64,000 nucleotides of DNA from Mycobacterium sp. 852002-51057_SCH5723018 (GTDB lineage: Bacteria; Actinomycetota; Actinomycetes; Mycobacteriales; Mycobacteriaceae): positions 1-64,000 of the forward strand of contig NZ_LZIR01000127.1 in the NCBI RefSeq assembly GCF_001667035.1, written 5' to 3'. Positions 26,095 to 35,386 of this stretch are shown here, piece after piece. The notes below the pieces were generated by a model that saw only the letters and a list, made by a program, of their open reading frames with translations, ran no database searches and was not told the origin of the DNA. Position numbers and translations under genes: made by a program. Within the stretch, counting starts at the first letter, position 1. Every line of letters begins with the position of its first letter.

Positions 26095-26910
26095 CTACGG
26101 AGCGATGGTGACGGGGTCGCCGACGCGAATGATGCCGGGCCTCATTACCTCGAGGTATGCCCCTGCACACGGCTGCCCTCCGGAACCGCTTGCGTTCCAA
26201 CGGTTCTCGAGCGCGGGCGTGCGCAGTGCCTGCGGGGCCCGTGGCAGTGGGCCGTGTTCGAGGGTGGGCACTACGCATCGTGTGGTGGCGGGCAGGCCCC
26301 GCATCCGCGTCTCGCCGATGCTGAATTCCCTGCCGTTCCAGTGGTTTTCGGTGTACGGCGGGTAGCCGGCCGGGGTCGCGATCACCAGGTTGGGCCGGTA
26401 GCGCAGGGCCTCGACGCCGATCTGCTCGAGGGTGGCCGTGGTGATCGCGTGCAACGGGGCGTCGTCGGTGAACGAGTCACCCGGGGTCGCCTGGGCGATC
26501 TGAAGGATGCGGCCGCCGACCTCGGCGTCCAAGCCGAGCTCGAGCAACTTCTCCGGGTCGGGGCGTTCCACCGTGGCGCCGTGGGGTCGCTTGCTGACCA
26601 GCCGGACCCTGCGTTCCAACAGTTTCGAGAGCAGTTCGTCGATGCGCGGGTCGTCCGCCTCGACCTGCGTTCCGTCGGGCAGCCCGATGCTGACCCGCCC
26701 GGTATCGGCGTTGGCGGTGCACTTCAACAGCCCGCGCCACAGCCGCGCCTGCTTGGCGCTGGCCACGTAACCGGTCTCGGTGTCGACGAGTGCCAGCCGC
26801 CGGTCCCCTTCGGCGCCGTGCTCGTCGACGAACATGCTGTCCACGGTTTCGCCGAGCATCGACTTCACCGGGTAGCGGCGCAAGCTCTCCACCCGCATCG
26901 GTGCTTCCAT
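26095..26910 (-). CDS. MOSC-domain protein
   Basis: This protein of about 271 residues has the MOSC N-terminal beta-barrel opening (MRVESLRRYPVKSMLGE), DEHGAEGDRRLALVD, and the C-terminal MOSC core with YRPNLVIATPAGYPPYTENHW, the cysteine-containing PATTRCVVPTLEHG and CAGAYLEVMRPGIIRVGD. MOSC proteins bind molybdenum cofactor sulfide and either transfer sulfur or, like YcbX and mARC, reduce N-hydroxylated compounds. Starts at 26910 or 26898 are both possible. Confidence 0.85.
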   Translation of the reverse strand: MEAPMRVESLRRYPVKSMLGETVDSMFVDEHGAEGDRRLALVDTETGYVASAKQARLWRGLLKCTANADTGRVSIGLPDGTQVEADDPRIDELLSKLLERRVRLVSKRPHGATVERPDPEKLLELGLDAEVGGRILQIAQATPGDSFTDDAPLHAITTATLEQIGVEALRYRPNLVIATPAGYPPYTENHWNGREFSIGETRMRGLPATTRCVVPTLEHGPLPRAPQALRTPALENRWNASGSGGQPCAGAYLEVMRPGIIRVGDPVTIAP

Positions 26911-26993
26911 GACACGTTCCCACCCAGCGGTATTGCCCACACGGTTATGGAAACAGTACCGCCCTCAGGCTTGCGCGTCGGGCCGGGCGACGA

Positions 26994-27317
26994 CTAACCC
27001 GGGCAGTAAACGGATTCCGCGGCGCTGACCATCCCGGTGACGTCCGCGAATGAGTAGCCCTTTGAACTCAGGTTGGCGTGGGTATCCGTGGCGATCGCAT
27101 CTGGCGTTTTGCCAGACATGCGCTCCGCGCAGATCTGGTGTCCCAGTGCAACGATGTCGGAGTCGCCCCCAGACGTCCACGTGAATCCGAGGCTCTTCAG
27201 TTTGGTGAGATATGTGTCGTCGTTGCTGTCGGCCATCGCAATCCCGGTGCCAGTGGTGAGGGCAGCGCCAACGATCACGGGGATAGTGAGTTTGGCCAGC
27301 CAACGAGGTGCAAACAT
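26994..27317 (-). CDS. Secreted DUF732 protein
   Basis: A 107-residue exported protein. The signal peptide spans residues 1-29 (MFAPRWLAKLTIPVIVGAAL, cleavage after AMA), and the mature part is the mycobacterial DUF732 helical domain with two Cys (ICAERM and VYCPG) able to form a disulfide. Start ATG 27317 is preceded by AGAAGG. DUF732 proteins are abundant in mycobacteria and secreted, with unknown function. It lies 101 bp after the C39-like gene on the same strand. Confidence 0.88.
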   Translation of the reverse strand: MFAPRWLAKLTIPVIVGAALTTGTGIAMADSNDDTYLTKLKSLGFTWTSGGDSDIVALGHQICAERMSGKTPDAIATDTHANLSSKGYSFADVTGMVSAAESVYCPG

Positions 27318-27418
27318 TTCATGCCTTCTTTTCTGTCGGCGTCGAGGGTGCCGCCAGTATATGGGCCGTCGCCGAGCACAATTATTAAAAATGGCGAAAT
27401 TCGTGGCGGCGCCTTTGC

Positions 27419-28099
27419 TCAGCCGGTTGCCGAAGTGACGACGATGGACTCCTGCCCCGTGTGCCACGCCTTGGTGAAGGTGGCGATGCTGACCTGCTCG
27501 TCGGCGTGGTCGGCGCCGGGGTCGTTGAGGTGAACGATCTCTTGATTGGTGTCGACGCCGGTGACGACCAGGAAGTGATCGGCCTTGCTGCGCTCGTCGC
27601 TGGTGTTCCAGATGATCGCGGAATTGACCCAGGCGATGACCTTGCGGTGGTTGCTCAGGTACTGCTCCAGCGCCGGTAGCCCGGTCTGTTCGGGGTGTGC
27701 ATCCCACATCATGGCCGATTTGATCCCGAAGTGGCCGAGCAGCACGACCTCGTCCGCCATTTCGATCCCGCCGTTGCCGTTGGAGTGGCTGGGGTCGTCG
27801 CGTGGGGCGTAAATCGGGCCCGGGTTGGTTCCCGAGGGCGTGTTTTGGGCCAGCTTGATCATCTGCTTCTCGGTCGGCGACTGGCCGGTCACCTCCCCCA
27901 CCACGTCGGCCACCGACACCAGACCGCAGTTGTCCTCGAGCGACTGCGCCTGCCAATACTTGGCGGCCGCCTCCGGGTTGCCGTACACGCCGCTGGCGGC
28001 CGTCGCCGGCGGGGTACAGGGCGCGACAAACCAGGCCAGACCGATACACGCGACCACCAATGCGGTGCGCGCCGCTCTTGCGCGTCCGAAATTGGACAT
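27419..28099 (-). CDS. Secreted C39-like papain-fold cysteine peptidase
   Basis: Residues 1-36 are a signal peptide (ARTALVVACIGLAWFVAP, Ala-rich cleavage region). The mature domain has the Peptidase_C39-like layout: SLEDNCGLVSVADVV with catalytic Cys58, KADHFLVVTGVD with the His, and VHLNDPGADHADEQV with the Asp/Asn. GHFGIKSAMMWDAHPE is the central segment. These proteins are exported peptidases or transglutaminase-like enzymes; mycobacterial substrates are unknown. Start ATG 28099 (MSNFGRARAAR) is chosen for the signal peptide. Confidence 0.85.
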   Translation of the reverse strand: MSNFGRARAARTALVVACIGLAWFVAPCTPPATAASGVYGNPEAAAKYWQAQSLEDNCGLVSVADVVGEVTGQSPTEKQMIKLAQNTPSGTNPGPIYAPRDDPSHSNGNGGIEMADEVVLLGHFGIKSAMMWDAHPEQTGLPALEQYLSNHRKVIAWVNSAIIWNTSDERSKADHFLVVTGVDTNQEIVHLNDPGADHADEQVSIATFTKAWHTGQESIVVTSATG

Positions 28100-28320
28100 G
28101 ATGGCTCTCGAGGCCCGCGGAGATTTCGAATTGCGTGCAAACCGTAGCACTTCGGCCGGTGGAATGACGCCGATACAAATCTGCATTTAGTGGAGACCGA
28201 CCGGCGTTCGCCGGTTGCCCGAATGCGAACCGATCGAATACGCCGGGTTACCGGTCGGGTACATAAGGCGATAACGAATCAATTGGCAACTATTGCCGTG
28301 ATGCACAATTTGCCCCGGGG

Positions 28321-29676
28321 TCAATGAGCGAGCAGGCGCCTTTTCTGCTCGGTGAATTCCTCGTCGGTGAGGATTCCCGAGTCGCGCAGGGATGCCAGTT
28401 CACGTAACTCGGCTGCGATGCTCGTGACAGGCCCTCCCTCTGGGACTTGCGGCGGCCCCTTCTCAGCCGCTGTGGGCACTGTGGGCATCCCGATCCGCTC
28501 CCGGCGGGCCGGGCCGCCGCCGGTGCCGGGGCCGGTGCCGGCCATCGCGCGCCCGGCCATACTCGCCAGGGCCATCTGACTGAACAAGCTTCCCGCGCTC
28601 CCGGCCGTGGCTTCCGCGGCGCCGACGCCGGCGGCCGGCAACGCCACCGCAAGCGGACGGATCATCGTCGTCTCGTAGGTCCATGCCGGCGGAACCGACA
28701 GTGCCCCAATTGTCTTCGCCTCACCGATGCCCGCGGACACCGCCGATCCGCCTGCCAAGTTGGTGATCACCGGGAACGGCGTCGGGGGCACGGGCGCCGA
28801 GCCGGGCCAGGTCTGAATTCCCGCCCAGCCACTGACGATGTCGTCGGTGTGGATACCGACGTAGTAACCGCCGATGTCGTAGGGCAGCGCCGTCGTTCCC
28901 AGGGTTGTGTCGGCCGCAAGTCCCGCCGCGCTGATCTCGGGGTCGACGAAGATCCCGCTCAGGCTGCCCAAGAGATTGATCAGGTCCAGCAGGTCAAGCG
29001 GCGTGGCTTGGGCCGGGGCCGCGAGGCTGGTGAGGGCATTCGGCACCGCGGAGATCGCCTGCGGGACGCTGGACACGCTGCTCTGCACGTTTCCGGCGGA
29101 GGTGCCCGTGGCTTGCGCCACCGCCGCGGCCTGGGCGGCCGGACCGCCCGAATTCGTGCTCTGCGGCGGCGAAGAAAACGGCGTCATCGTCGTCGCCGCC
29201 GCCGACGCATCGGCGTAGCCGTACATGGCGCCGGCGTCTTGGGCCCACATCTCGGCGTACTGGGCCTCGGTGGTGGCTATCGCCGCGGTGTTCTGGCCGA
29301 AGATGTTGGTCGCGACCAAGGCCATCAGCAGGGCGCGGTTGGCGGCGATCACCGGCGGCGGCACCGTTTCCGCGAAAGCCGTCTCGTAGGCGGCGGCCGC
29401 GGCCTTGGCCTGGTTGGCGGCCTCCTCCGCCTGTGCGGCGGCCATTCTGGTCCACGCCACATGGGGCGCGGCCGCGGCGGCCATGGCCGCCGCCGAAGGG
29501 CCCATCCAGGGTCCGGCGGTCAGCACGGCGATCTCGGACTGATACGAGCTCGCCGCCGAATGCAGGGCGCCGGCGAGTCCCTCCCAGGCCACGCTGGCGG
29601 CCAACATCGGTCCCGAACCAGGGCCGGCATACATCCGCGCGGAATTCAGCTCCGGGGGCAGTAGCGCGAAATCCAT
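28321..29676 (-). CDS. PPE protein (SVP type) with C-terminal SHOCT-like module
   Basis: The 451-residue protein starts with a PPE domain (MDFALLPPEL, WEGLA at 31-35, YAEMWAQD at 140-147). The middle carries the PPE-SVP hallmark (SAGIGEAKTIGALSVPPAW). The last 33 residues (419-451) read as a SHOCT domain: ELRELASLRDSGILTDEEF followed by EQKRRLL, joined by a Gly/Pro linker. SHOCT modules are short C-terminal oligomerisation elements. The combination with a PPE-SVP body is unusual. No PE partner is adjacent; ESX-5 export is presumed from family knowledge. Confidence 0.9.
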   Translation of the reverse strand: MDFALLPPELNSARMYAGPGSGPMLAASVAWEGLAGALHSAASSYQSEIAVLTAGPWMGPSAAAMAAAAAPHVAWTRMAAAQAEEAANQAKAAAAAYETAFAETVPPPVIAANRALLMALVATNIFGQNTAAIATTEAQYAEMWAQDAGAMYGYADASAAATTMTPFSSPPQSTNSGGPAAQAAAVAQATGTSAGNVQSSVSSVPQAISAVPNALTSLAAPAQATPLDLLDLINLLGSLSGIFVDPEISAAGLAADTTLGTTALPYDIGGYYVGIHTDDIVSGWAGIQTWPGSAPVPPTPFPVITNLAGGSAVSAGIGEAKTIGALSVPPAWTYETTMIRPLAVALPAAGVGAAEATAGSAGSLFSQMALASMAGRAMAGTGPGTGGGPARRERIGMPTVPTAAEKGPPQVPEGGPVTSIAAELRELASLRDSGILTDEEFTEQKRRLLAH

Positions 29677-29887
29677 GACGTTCCCTCCGATCGGTTCGAA
29701 CGGCCGTCAGGCCCGCTGACGGCTTCCGTGACGGCGTACTGGGCGGCGCGGGACCAGCAACCAATCGCGTTCCTCTAGTACTACATCTCCCGCGTCCACA
29801 AATGGCCGGCACCGCGCCGACTGCATCAGCGGAGGCGCCGGACCCTCCCGCTGTGCGGCCTGGCACGCGGTGCGGTAGAAGGGTCTG

Positions 29888-30931
29888 GTGGACGAGCCGC
29901 CCCCCAAATCTTTCGATTCCTCGACGCTGCGCGAAGCGATGGTCAGGCGGATGTACCGCCGAACAATGGCCGAGGGCCAGATCGCGGTGCCGGCTGTCCC
30001 CGGCATGCTCGACGAGTACGTCCAGCTGTGCCGCAACCTCTGCGCCACCCTGGGCGTTTGGTACTCCTCCGAGCAGTCCGTTCAGCTCAGGACGGTGCTG
30101 GAGGCTGAGCTGGCGAAGTCCTTCAAGGCGTCCCAGCGTTCGGACGTCGTGATCTCGTTCCAGGTTCCGTTCGGAACGGGCCTGAACTACCGCGTCACGG
30201 CCGAATGGCGGACCGTCGAGGCCGACTACGACCACTGGGTTGCGACCCGTCCGCCGCCGCTGTTCGGCACCGAACCCGACGCGCGCGTGATGGCGCTGGC
30301 CGGCGAGGCAGCCGACCCGAGCGCCTATCGGGTGCTGGACATCGGCGCGGGAACCGGGCGCAATGCGCTGGCCCTGGCTCGGCGAGGCCATCCGGTGGAC
30401 GCGGTAGAAATGGCGCCGAAGTTCGCCGAGGTGATGCGCTCGGAGGCCGAAAGCCAATCGCTTGGCGTGCGCGTCATCCAGAGCGACGTCTTCACGGCCG
30501 TGGAAGGCGTCCACGACGAATACCAGCTGATGGTGCTGTCCGAGGTGGTGCCGGACTTTCGGACCACCCACGAGTTGCGGGGGGTGTTCGAACTCGCCGC
30601 GGACTGCCTGGCCCCCGGCGGATATTTGGTGTTCAACGCCTTCCTGACGCGGCCGGGCTACACCCCCGACAGCACGGCGCTCGAACTCGGGCAGCAGTGC
30701 AACACCATGATCTTCACGCGCACCGAGGTGACCGCGGCGGCCGCCGAGCTGCCTCTTGAGCTGGTGGCCGACGACTCGGCCTACGAGTACGAGAAGGCCC
30801 ACCTACCGGAAGGGGCCTGGCCGCCCACGGGCTGGTTCGAGGGGTGGGCCAGCGGTCTCGACGTGTTCGATGTCACGCGCGAGGAGTCGCCGATCGAGTT
30901 GCGCTGGCTTGTCTACCGGAAGCTGGCCTGA
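29888..30931 (+). CDS. SAM-dependent methyltransferase with N-terminal extension
   Basis: The 347-residue product has an N-terminal helical region of about 130 residues (REAMVRRMYRRTMAEGQI, DEYVQLCRNLCATLGVWY) of unknown role. A class I methyltransferase domain follows: YRVLDIGAGTGRNALALARRG, VDAVEMAPKFAEVM and LMVLSEVVPDFRTTHELRGVFE, close to TehB-like enzymes. GTG 29888 gives the start MDEPPPKSFD. It is divergent from the PPE-SHOCT gene and followed by the cupin gene at 30970. The substrate is not predictable. Confidence 0.82.
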   Translation: MDEPPPKSFDSSTLREAMVRRMYRRTMAEGQIAVPAVPGMLDEYVQLCRNLCATLGVWYSSEQSVQLRTVLEAELAKSFKASQRSDVVISFQVPFGTGLNYRVTAEWRTVEADYDHWVATRPPPLFGTEPDARVMALAGEAADPSAYRVLDIGAGTGRNALALARRGHPVDAVEMAPKFAEVMRSEAESQSLGVRVIQSDVFTAVEGVHDEYQLMVLSEVVPDFRTTHELRGVFELAADCLAPGGYLVFNAFLTRPGYTPDSTALELGQQCNTMIFTRTEVTAAAAELPLELVADDSAYEYEKAHLPEGAWPPTGWFEGWASGLDVFDVTREESPIELRWLVYRKLA

Positions 30932-30969
30932 AACTTATCGTTGATCAGCCGGATATTGAGGGGCATCTG

Positions 30970-31518
30970 ATGGGTGAGATGGAATCGAGCCGCCGGTCGC
31001 TGCTCATGGCGGCGCCGCTGTTGGTTGCGGCGCTAGGTGCGGGTGACAAGACGGGCAACATGGCAGACATCGCGTTGTCGCCGCCACACAAGACGGGTCC
31101 GGATCCGGCCGAAACCTTCGTCCAGCCGTACGAACAAATCGGGTTTCAGCCCTGGGGCAACCTGCCGCCGCACAGCGGCGAAATGGCCAAGCTATACGGC
31201 GATTTCGACAAGCCCGGGCCCTATTTGGTCGTGATGAAGTGGAATCCGGGTTGGTTCAGCGCACCGCACACCTATGCGACCGACCGGATCCAGGTGGTGG
31301 TGTTCGGTACCTGGTTTGTCAACAGCGGCAATGACTTTCAGCCGCAGGACGCGGTTCCCGTCGGCCCGGGTGGTTTTGTGAAGCGGGCCGCGCATACGCC
31401 GCATTACGATGGCGTTCCGGCAGACCAACCCGACCCGGCGGTGATCGCCGTCTTCGGGGTAGGCCCCGTCGATCAGAAGCTGGTCGACCCTGCGCAGCCG
31501 TCATGGCGTCAGGTGTGA
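30970..31518 (+). CDS. Exported cupin-fold protein
   Basis: A protein of about 182 residues. Residues 10-27 (SRRSLLMAAPLLVAALGAG) form a Tat- or Sec-type signal with a twin-arginine-like pair. The mature part is a single cupin barrel: GPYLVVMKWNPGWFSAPHTYATD supplies the first metal-binding-like motif and GGFVKRAAHTPHYDG the second. Related proteins are cupin_2/DUF4437-like periplasmic proteins of unknown activity. ATG 30970 or 30979 could be the start; the frame extends upstream into the methyltransferase without coding evidence. Confidence 0.75.
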   Translation: MGEMESSRRSLLMAAPLLVAALGAGDKTGNMADIALSPPHKTGPDPAETFVQPYEQIGFQPWGNLPPHSGEMAKLYGDFDKPGPYLVVMKWNPGWFSAPHTYATDRIQVVVFGTWFVNSGNDFQPQDAVPVGPGGFVKRAAHTPHYDGVPADQPDPAVIAVFGVGPVDQKLVDPAQPSWRQV

Positions 31519-31523
31519 CGGTC

Positions 31524-33044
31524 TCAGCGTGATGCGGTCAGATCGCGGGTGGCCGGCCCTTCCAGCAAGGTGCCGTCGGGCGCGAACCGCGACCCGTGCA
31601 ACGGGCATTCCCACGCCTTGTCGGCATCGTTCCAGTTCACGATCCCACCCAGGTGTGGGCACACCGGCGAAACGCGGTGTTCGGTGCCGTCGATTCGGCA
31701 GCGGGCCTCCAGGTGCCACGGGGGTCCGCTCACCACGCCGCCTTCGCCGTTGACGGGGTCGCGGCGGCCGGTGCGTGTCACCGGGGTGATCCAGCCCTTC
31801 GCCAAGTCGAATCCCACCTCGGCGTTGAACTGCACGGCGGTGAACAGCCCCGTCAGCTCATGGGGGCTCCAGCTGGCGAACGCGCGGGCCCAGTCCATCC
31901 GCCCGCCCAGGATGCGGCTGGACAACGCCAGCGCCGCGGCGGCCCCGTTCGTCATTCCCCATTTATTGAAACCCGTTGCGATGAAGATGGTTTCGGTGTT
32001 GGGCAGGATGGGTCCGACGTACGGCAACTGGTCGATGGGCGTGTAGTCCTGCGCCGACCAGAAATGGGTTTGCACGGCGCCCGGGTAGTGCTTGCGTGCC
32101 CACGACGACAGTTCCTCGAGCGCCTTGGACGGGCTCTTCTTGCGACCCACGGTGTGGCCGGCGCCGCCCACGATCAGTCGCTCCCCGTCTGCGGCGGGCG
32201 CGTAGCGCACTGAGCGGGTCGGCGAGTCGGTGGAAATCATCATCGGCCGCGTGATGTTTCCCGGGACCTCGAACGCCAGGCAGTAGGACCGGCTCGGCTT
32301 CACCCGCGCGAAATAACCGCCGCGATCCAGGATCGGGATGCCGGTGGCGAGCACCAGCTGGCCCGCCTCGAGTTCGACGTCCTGCTGCGCGGCGTCGTTG
32401 ACGTGCACGTGGACCCCTTTGCCACGGGCCGACACCCGCCGCACGCGGGTGTGCTCGACGAGGCGTCCGCCGCGGTCGAGCAGCTCCGTGGCCAACGAGT
32501 CCAGGAACGGCATCGGGTCGAACTGCGCCTGTTCGGGCAGCCGCACGCCCCCGTGGTAGGAGAACGGCACGTCGGCTGCGTCGTCCCACACGACGGGCAG
32601 GCCAACCGCTTCGCACGCCTTCAGCTCGGCGCGGGCGGAAAACACGCCTTTGGCGGACTGGGCGTAGGTGTAGGCGTCCTCGCGCTGCACCGCGATGCCG
32701 TTGGACTGGCAGTAGTTGATCACCCAATCCTGGCCTTCCCGGTTGCCGTCGATGTACGCGCGCGCCAGGTCCCGGCCGTGCCTGGGCAGCACCTTGGAGA
32801 GGTGGGTGCCCTGCAACAGGCTGATTTTGGCGGTGGTGTTTCCGGTCGCGCCGGCCCCCACCGTGCGCGCCTCCAGGACCAGTACGTCCCTGCCGGCGCG
32901 GGCCAGCAGCACGGCGGTCATGAGCCCGGTGATACCGGCGCCCACGACGATGACATCGGCGGAACGCGGAGCCTGGCCAAGCTCGTCAAGCTGGCTTGCG
33001 GCCCAAGGCTGTTCGGCCCGATCGGCCAACCATAAAGAAGTCAC
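31524..33044 (-). CDS. FAD-dependent oxidoreductase with C-terminal Rieske [2Fe-2S] domain
   Basis: Residues 1-400 form a DAO-type FAD oxidoreductase: ADVIVVGAGITGLMTAVLLA (GxGxxG), EARTVGAGATGNTTAK, and near the end PYVGPILPNTETIFIATGFNKWG. The last 80 residues are a Rieske ferredoxin domain with CPHLGG and ECPLHGSRF supplying Cys-His and Cys-His ligands. This two-domain arrangement occurs in many actinobacteria and bacilli, usually annotated as a glycine/D-amino acid oxidase-like protein. Substrate and electron acceptor are unknown. It converges with the cupin gene (5-bp gap). Confidence 0.9.
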   Translation of the reverse strand: MTSLWLADRAEQPWAASQLDELGQAPRSADVIVVGAGITGLMTAVLLARAGRDVLVLEARTVGAGATGNTTAKISLLQGTHLSKVLPRHGRDLARAYIDGNREGQDWVINYCQSNGIAVQREDAYTYAQSAKGVFSARAELKACEAVGLPVVWDDAADVPFSYHGGVRLPEQAQFDPMPFLDSLATELLDRGGRLVEHTRVRRVSARGKGVHVHVNDAAQQDVELEAGQLVLATGIPILDRGGYFARVKPSRSYCLAFEVPGNITRPMMISTDSPTRSVRYAPAADGERLIVGGAGHTVGRKKSPSKALEELSSWARKHYPGAVQTHFWSAQDYTPIDQLPYVGPILPNTETIFIATGFNKWGMTNGAAAALALSSRILGGRMDWARAFASWSPHELTGLFTAVQFNAEVGFDLAKGWITPVTRTGRRDPVNGEGGVVSGPPWHLEARCRIDGTEHRVSPVCPHLGGIVNWNDADKAWECPLHGSRFAPDGTLLEGPATRDLTASR

Positions 33045-33115
33045 GGCTGTGCTAATACCCCGGCAGCCCGCTGGGAAACGGGCCGTGCATCGAAAACCGG
33101 GCCGCTCAACCCCGC

Positions 33116-33931
33116 CTACGAGCGCTTGAGCTGGGCCTTGGCCTCTTTCACCAAATCGGCGGCGGCACGGCTGGCGCGCTTGGCCTTCTCGAATTTGTCC
33201 TCGGCCGTGCTGAATTCGCGCTCCGCCCTACGCAGGGCCACAAGCGCTTCGTCACGACGCTGCCGAGCCGCATCGCGTTCCGCCTGACTCTCCTCGAGCG
33301 TGGCGTCGGCTTCGGCCTTGTCGTGCTCGGCGGCGGTCACGGCCGCGGTCAGCTTTTCGAGACGGCGCTGGGCGGCCGCCTCGCGCGGCGGTTGCTTTGC
33401 CGGCTGCGGCCGCGATCGCTCGGATTCGCCCTTCGCCTTCCGCGAGGCGGTGAGCACCGGCACCGCATCGCCGAACGAGCCGAAACCCGACCATCGCTCG
33501 GGCTTGGCCAGTCGACCGAGGCGCGCCGTCACGTCGGGATCGGCGACCGCGGCCTGCAAGGTGCTGGTCACGTCGTCGCGGACCGCCGACGAAGGCTGCT
33601 TGGCATCGGCGGCTTCGAACGCCGCCCGCGCGAGCTCGCCGATCAGCTTGTGCTGCTCGGCCGACAGTTCCCGGATGCCTTCGCCGTCCATCTCGGCGTG
33701 TGCGGCGCGCAGGCGGTCGCCCAGGTCCGCCAGGCGCCGTTTGGCGTCCTTGTCCGACAGCGCGAGCCGGTTGACGATCCAGGCCGCCGTCGTTGGTTTG
33801 CGCGCCGCGGAGATCCGTTTGGCGGCGGCATCGTCGCCGCGCTTCTTGGCCGCGGCGACCAATTCGGTGCGCCGCGCGGTGAAAGCCTCCGGCTCCGCCA
33901 AGTACAGACTGTCGAGTTCGTCGTCGGCCAT
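33116..33931 (-). CDS. Conserved hypothetical coiled-coil protein
   Basis: The 271-residue product starts MADDELDSLYLAEPEAF and contains FTARRTELVAAAKKRGD and AARKPTTAAWIVNRLAL, a region recurring in actinobacterial proteins of unknown function. Residues 180-271 are a strongly charged coiled coil (ERDAARQRRDEALVALRRAE). No signal peptide or enzymatic motif is visible. It is divergent from the L,D-transpeptidase gene, whose start is 58 bp away. Confidence 0.8.
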   Translation of the reverse strand: MADDELDSLYLAEPEAFTARRTELVAAAKKRGDDAAAKRISAARKPTTAAWIVNRLALSDKDAKRRLADLGDRLRAAHAEMDGEGIRELSAEQHKLIGELARAAFEAADAKQPSSAVRDDVTSTLQAAVADPDVTARLGRLAKPERWSGFGSFGDAVPVLTASRKAKGESERSRPQPAKQPPREAAAQRRLEKLTAAVTAAEHDKAEADATLEESQAERDAARQRRDEALVALRRAEREFSTAEDKFEKAKRASRAAADLVKEAKAQLKRS

Positions 33932-33988
33932 GACGCCATTCTCGCGTCACGTTTCGGCGAGAACACCCTGGGCTACTTACAGCACAAC

Positions 33989-35257
33989 ATGGGATCTGAC
34001 AGCGAGATGAAATCCGAGACCAGCGGCGGGTTCGTCCGGCGAGCGCGGGGCGTCGGCTGGCCTCGTCGGTTCCTGCTGGCCCTGTTCGTCGTCGTCGGGG
34101 TGGTGGGCGCATGCGCGCAGCACGGGGTTGCTTCGAAACCGCCTGAGCCGGCACGAATAAGCGTCACCCCTGCCTCGGGTGCACGCGACGTCGACCCGGT
34201 GGCGCCAGTGCTGGTCAAGGCCGATGGCGGGACGCTGGTGGACGTCCGCATGGTCAACGAGAGCGGCAAGCCGGTCGACGGCGTCATGACCCCGGACAAC
34301 GTCGTCTGGAAGCCCACCGTGCCCCTCGGCTACGGGCGCACCTACACGCTGACCGTCACCAGTCACGGGGCCAATGGTGTTGATAGCACACAGGTTTCGT
34401 CGTTCTCCACGCTGCAGCCGTCCAACCAGACCAAGGTGACGTTTACCACCACGTCGGAGGCCGCGCTGCACGACGGCGGCACCTATGGCGTGGGAACGGT
34501 CGTCGTCGCCCACTTCGACGAGCAGATCGCCGACCGGGCAGCCGCCGAGCGGCAGCTGCACGTGACCACCAACCCGACGGCGCAGGGCTCGTGGTACTGG
34601 GTGGACAACCAGAACGCGCATTGGCGACCCGAGCACTACTACGCGCCGGGCACGACGGTGACCGCCGAAGCCAAGATCTACGGAATTTCCTTGGGCAGCG
34701 GGCTATTCGGGCAAGACGACACCCGGGTCTCGTTCCGGATCGGCGACGCGCACGTGTCGATTGCCGACGACGCCACCCATCAGGTCAGCGTCTTCAACAA
34801 CGGGGCCCTGGTGCGCACCATGCCCACGTCCATGGGAATGGGCGGCACCGAAAACGTCGGCGGGCGCACCATCTCGTTGTGGACTCCCCCGGGCATCTAC
34901 ACCGTGCTCGACAAGGGCAACCCGGTGGTGATGGATTCCTCGACGTTCGGCTTGCCCAAGAACTCGCGGCTCGGCTACCGCGAGACCATCAACTGGGCCA
35001 CCAAGATCAGTAGCGACGGCATCTATCTGCACGAGCTGGACGCGACGGTTTGGGCCCAGGGCCACCAGGACACCTCGCACGGCTGTCTGAACCTCAACGC
35101 CGGCAACGCCAAATGGTTCTATGACTTCTCGGTGCCGGGTGACGTGGTGGAGATCCGCAACAGCGGCGGCCCGCCGCTGACCCTGGCACAAAACGGCGAC
35201 TGGACGCTCAGCTGGGATCAGTGGCGCAACGGCAGCGCCCTGAAGCCCGCCTCGTAA
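33989..35257 (+). CDS. L,D-transpeptidase, lipoprotein type
   Basis: A 422-residue enzyme that forms 3-3 (meso-DAP to meso-DAP) peptidoglycan cross-links. Residues 20-40 are a signal with a lipobox ending VVGAC, so it is membrane-anchored. Two Ig-like domains follow (about 50-250), then the YkuD catalytic domain with the SHGCLNLN motif, catalytic Cys366 and HELDATVWAQGHQ. The architecture is that of LdtMt2/LdtMt5; the LNLN and AKWFYDF residues look closer to the LprQ (LdtMt5) type, from memory. The start may be ATG 33989 or ATG 34007. L,D-transpeptidases of this class are targets of carbapenems. Confidence 0.9.
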   Translation: MGSDSEMKSETSGGFVRRARGVGWPRRFLLALFVVVGVVGACAQHGVASKPPEPARISVTPASGARDVDPVAPVLVKADGGTLVDVRMVNESGKPVDGVMTPDNVVWKPTVPLGYGRTYTLTVTSHGANGVDSTQVSSFSTLQPSNQTKVTFTTTSEAALHDGGTYGVGTVVVAHFDEQIADRAAAERQLHVTTNPTAQGSWYWVDNQNAHWRPEHYYAPGTTVTAEAKIYGISLGSGLFGQDDTRVSFRIGDAHVSIADDATHQVSVFNNGALVRTMPTSMGMGGTENVGGRTISLWTPPGIYTVLDKGNPVVMDSSTFGLPKNSRLGYRETINWATKISSDGIYLHELDATVWAQGHQDTSHGCLNLNAGNAKWFYDFSVPGDVVEIRNSGGPPLTLAQNGDWTLSWDQWRNGSALKPAS

Positions 35258-35351
35258 GGCCGGCGGGCGCAGTTTCCCTTTCGTGCAAGGTCGTTCATGC
35301 CGCCGCGCGCACGGTTCACCGCCTATTTGTGCGCCGTCCTCGAAGAGAGTC

Positions 35352-35379
35352 TTGACTGAATCCAGATAAGTGGCATATT
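35352..35379 (+). promoter_or_regulatory. furA promoter, leaderless
   Basis: TTGACT (35352-35357) and CATATT (35374-35379) are separated by 16 bp, and GTG 35387 lies 7 bp after the -10, so the transcript would begin at or next to the start codon. The arrangement closely resembles the M. tuberculosis furA promoter, which is leaderless and autorepressed by FurA at the AT-rich segment overlapping the -10. Confidence 0.75.
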
Positions 35380-35386
35380 GGCAAAT

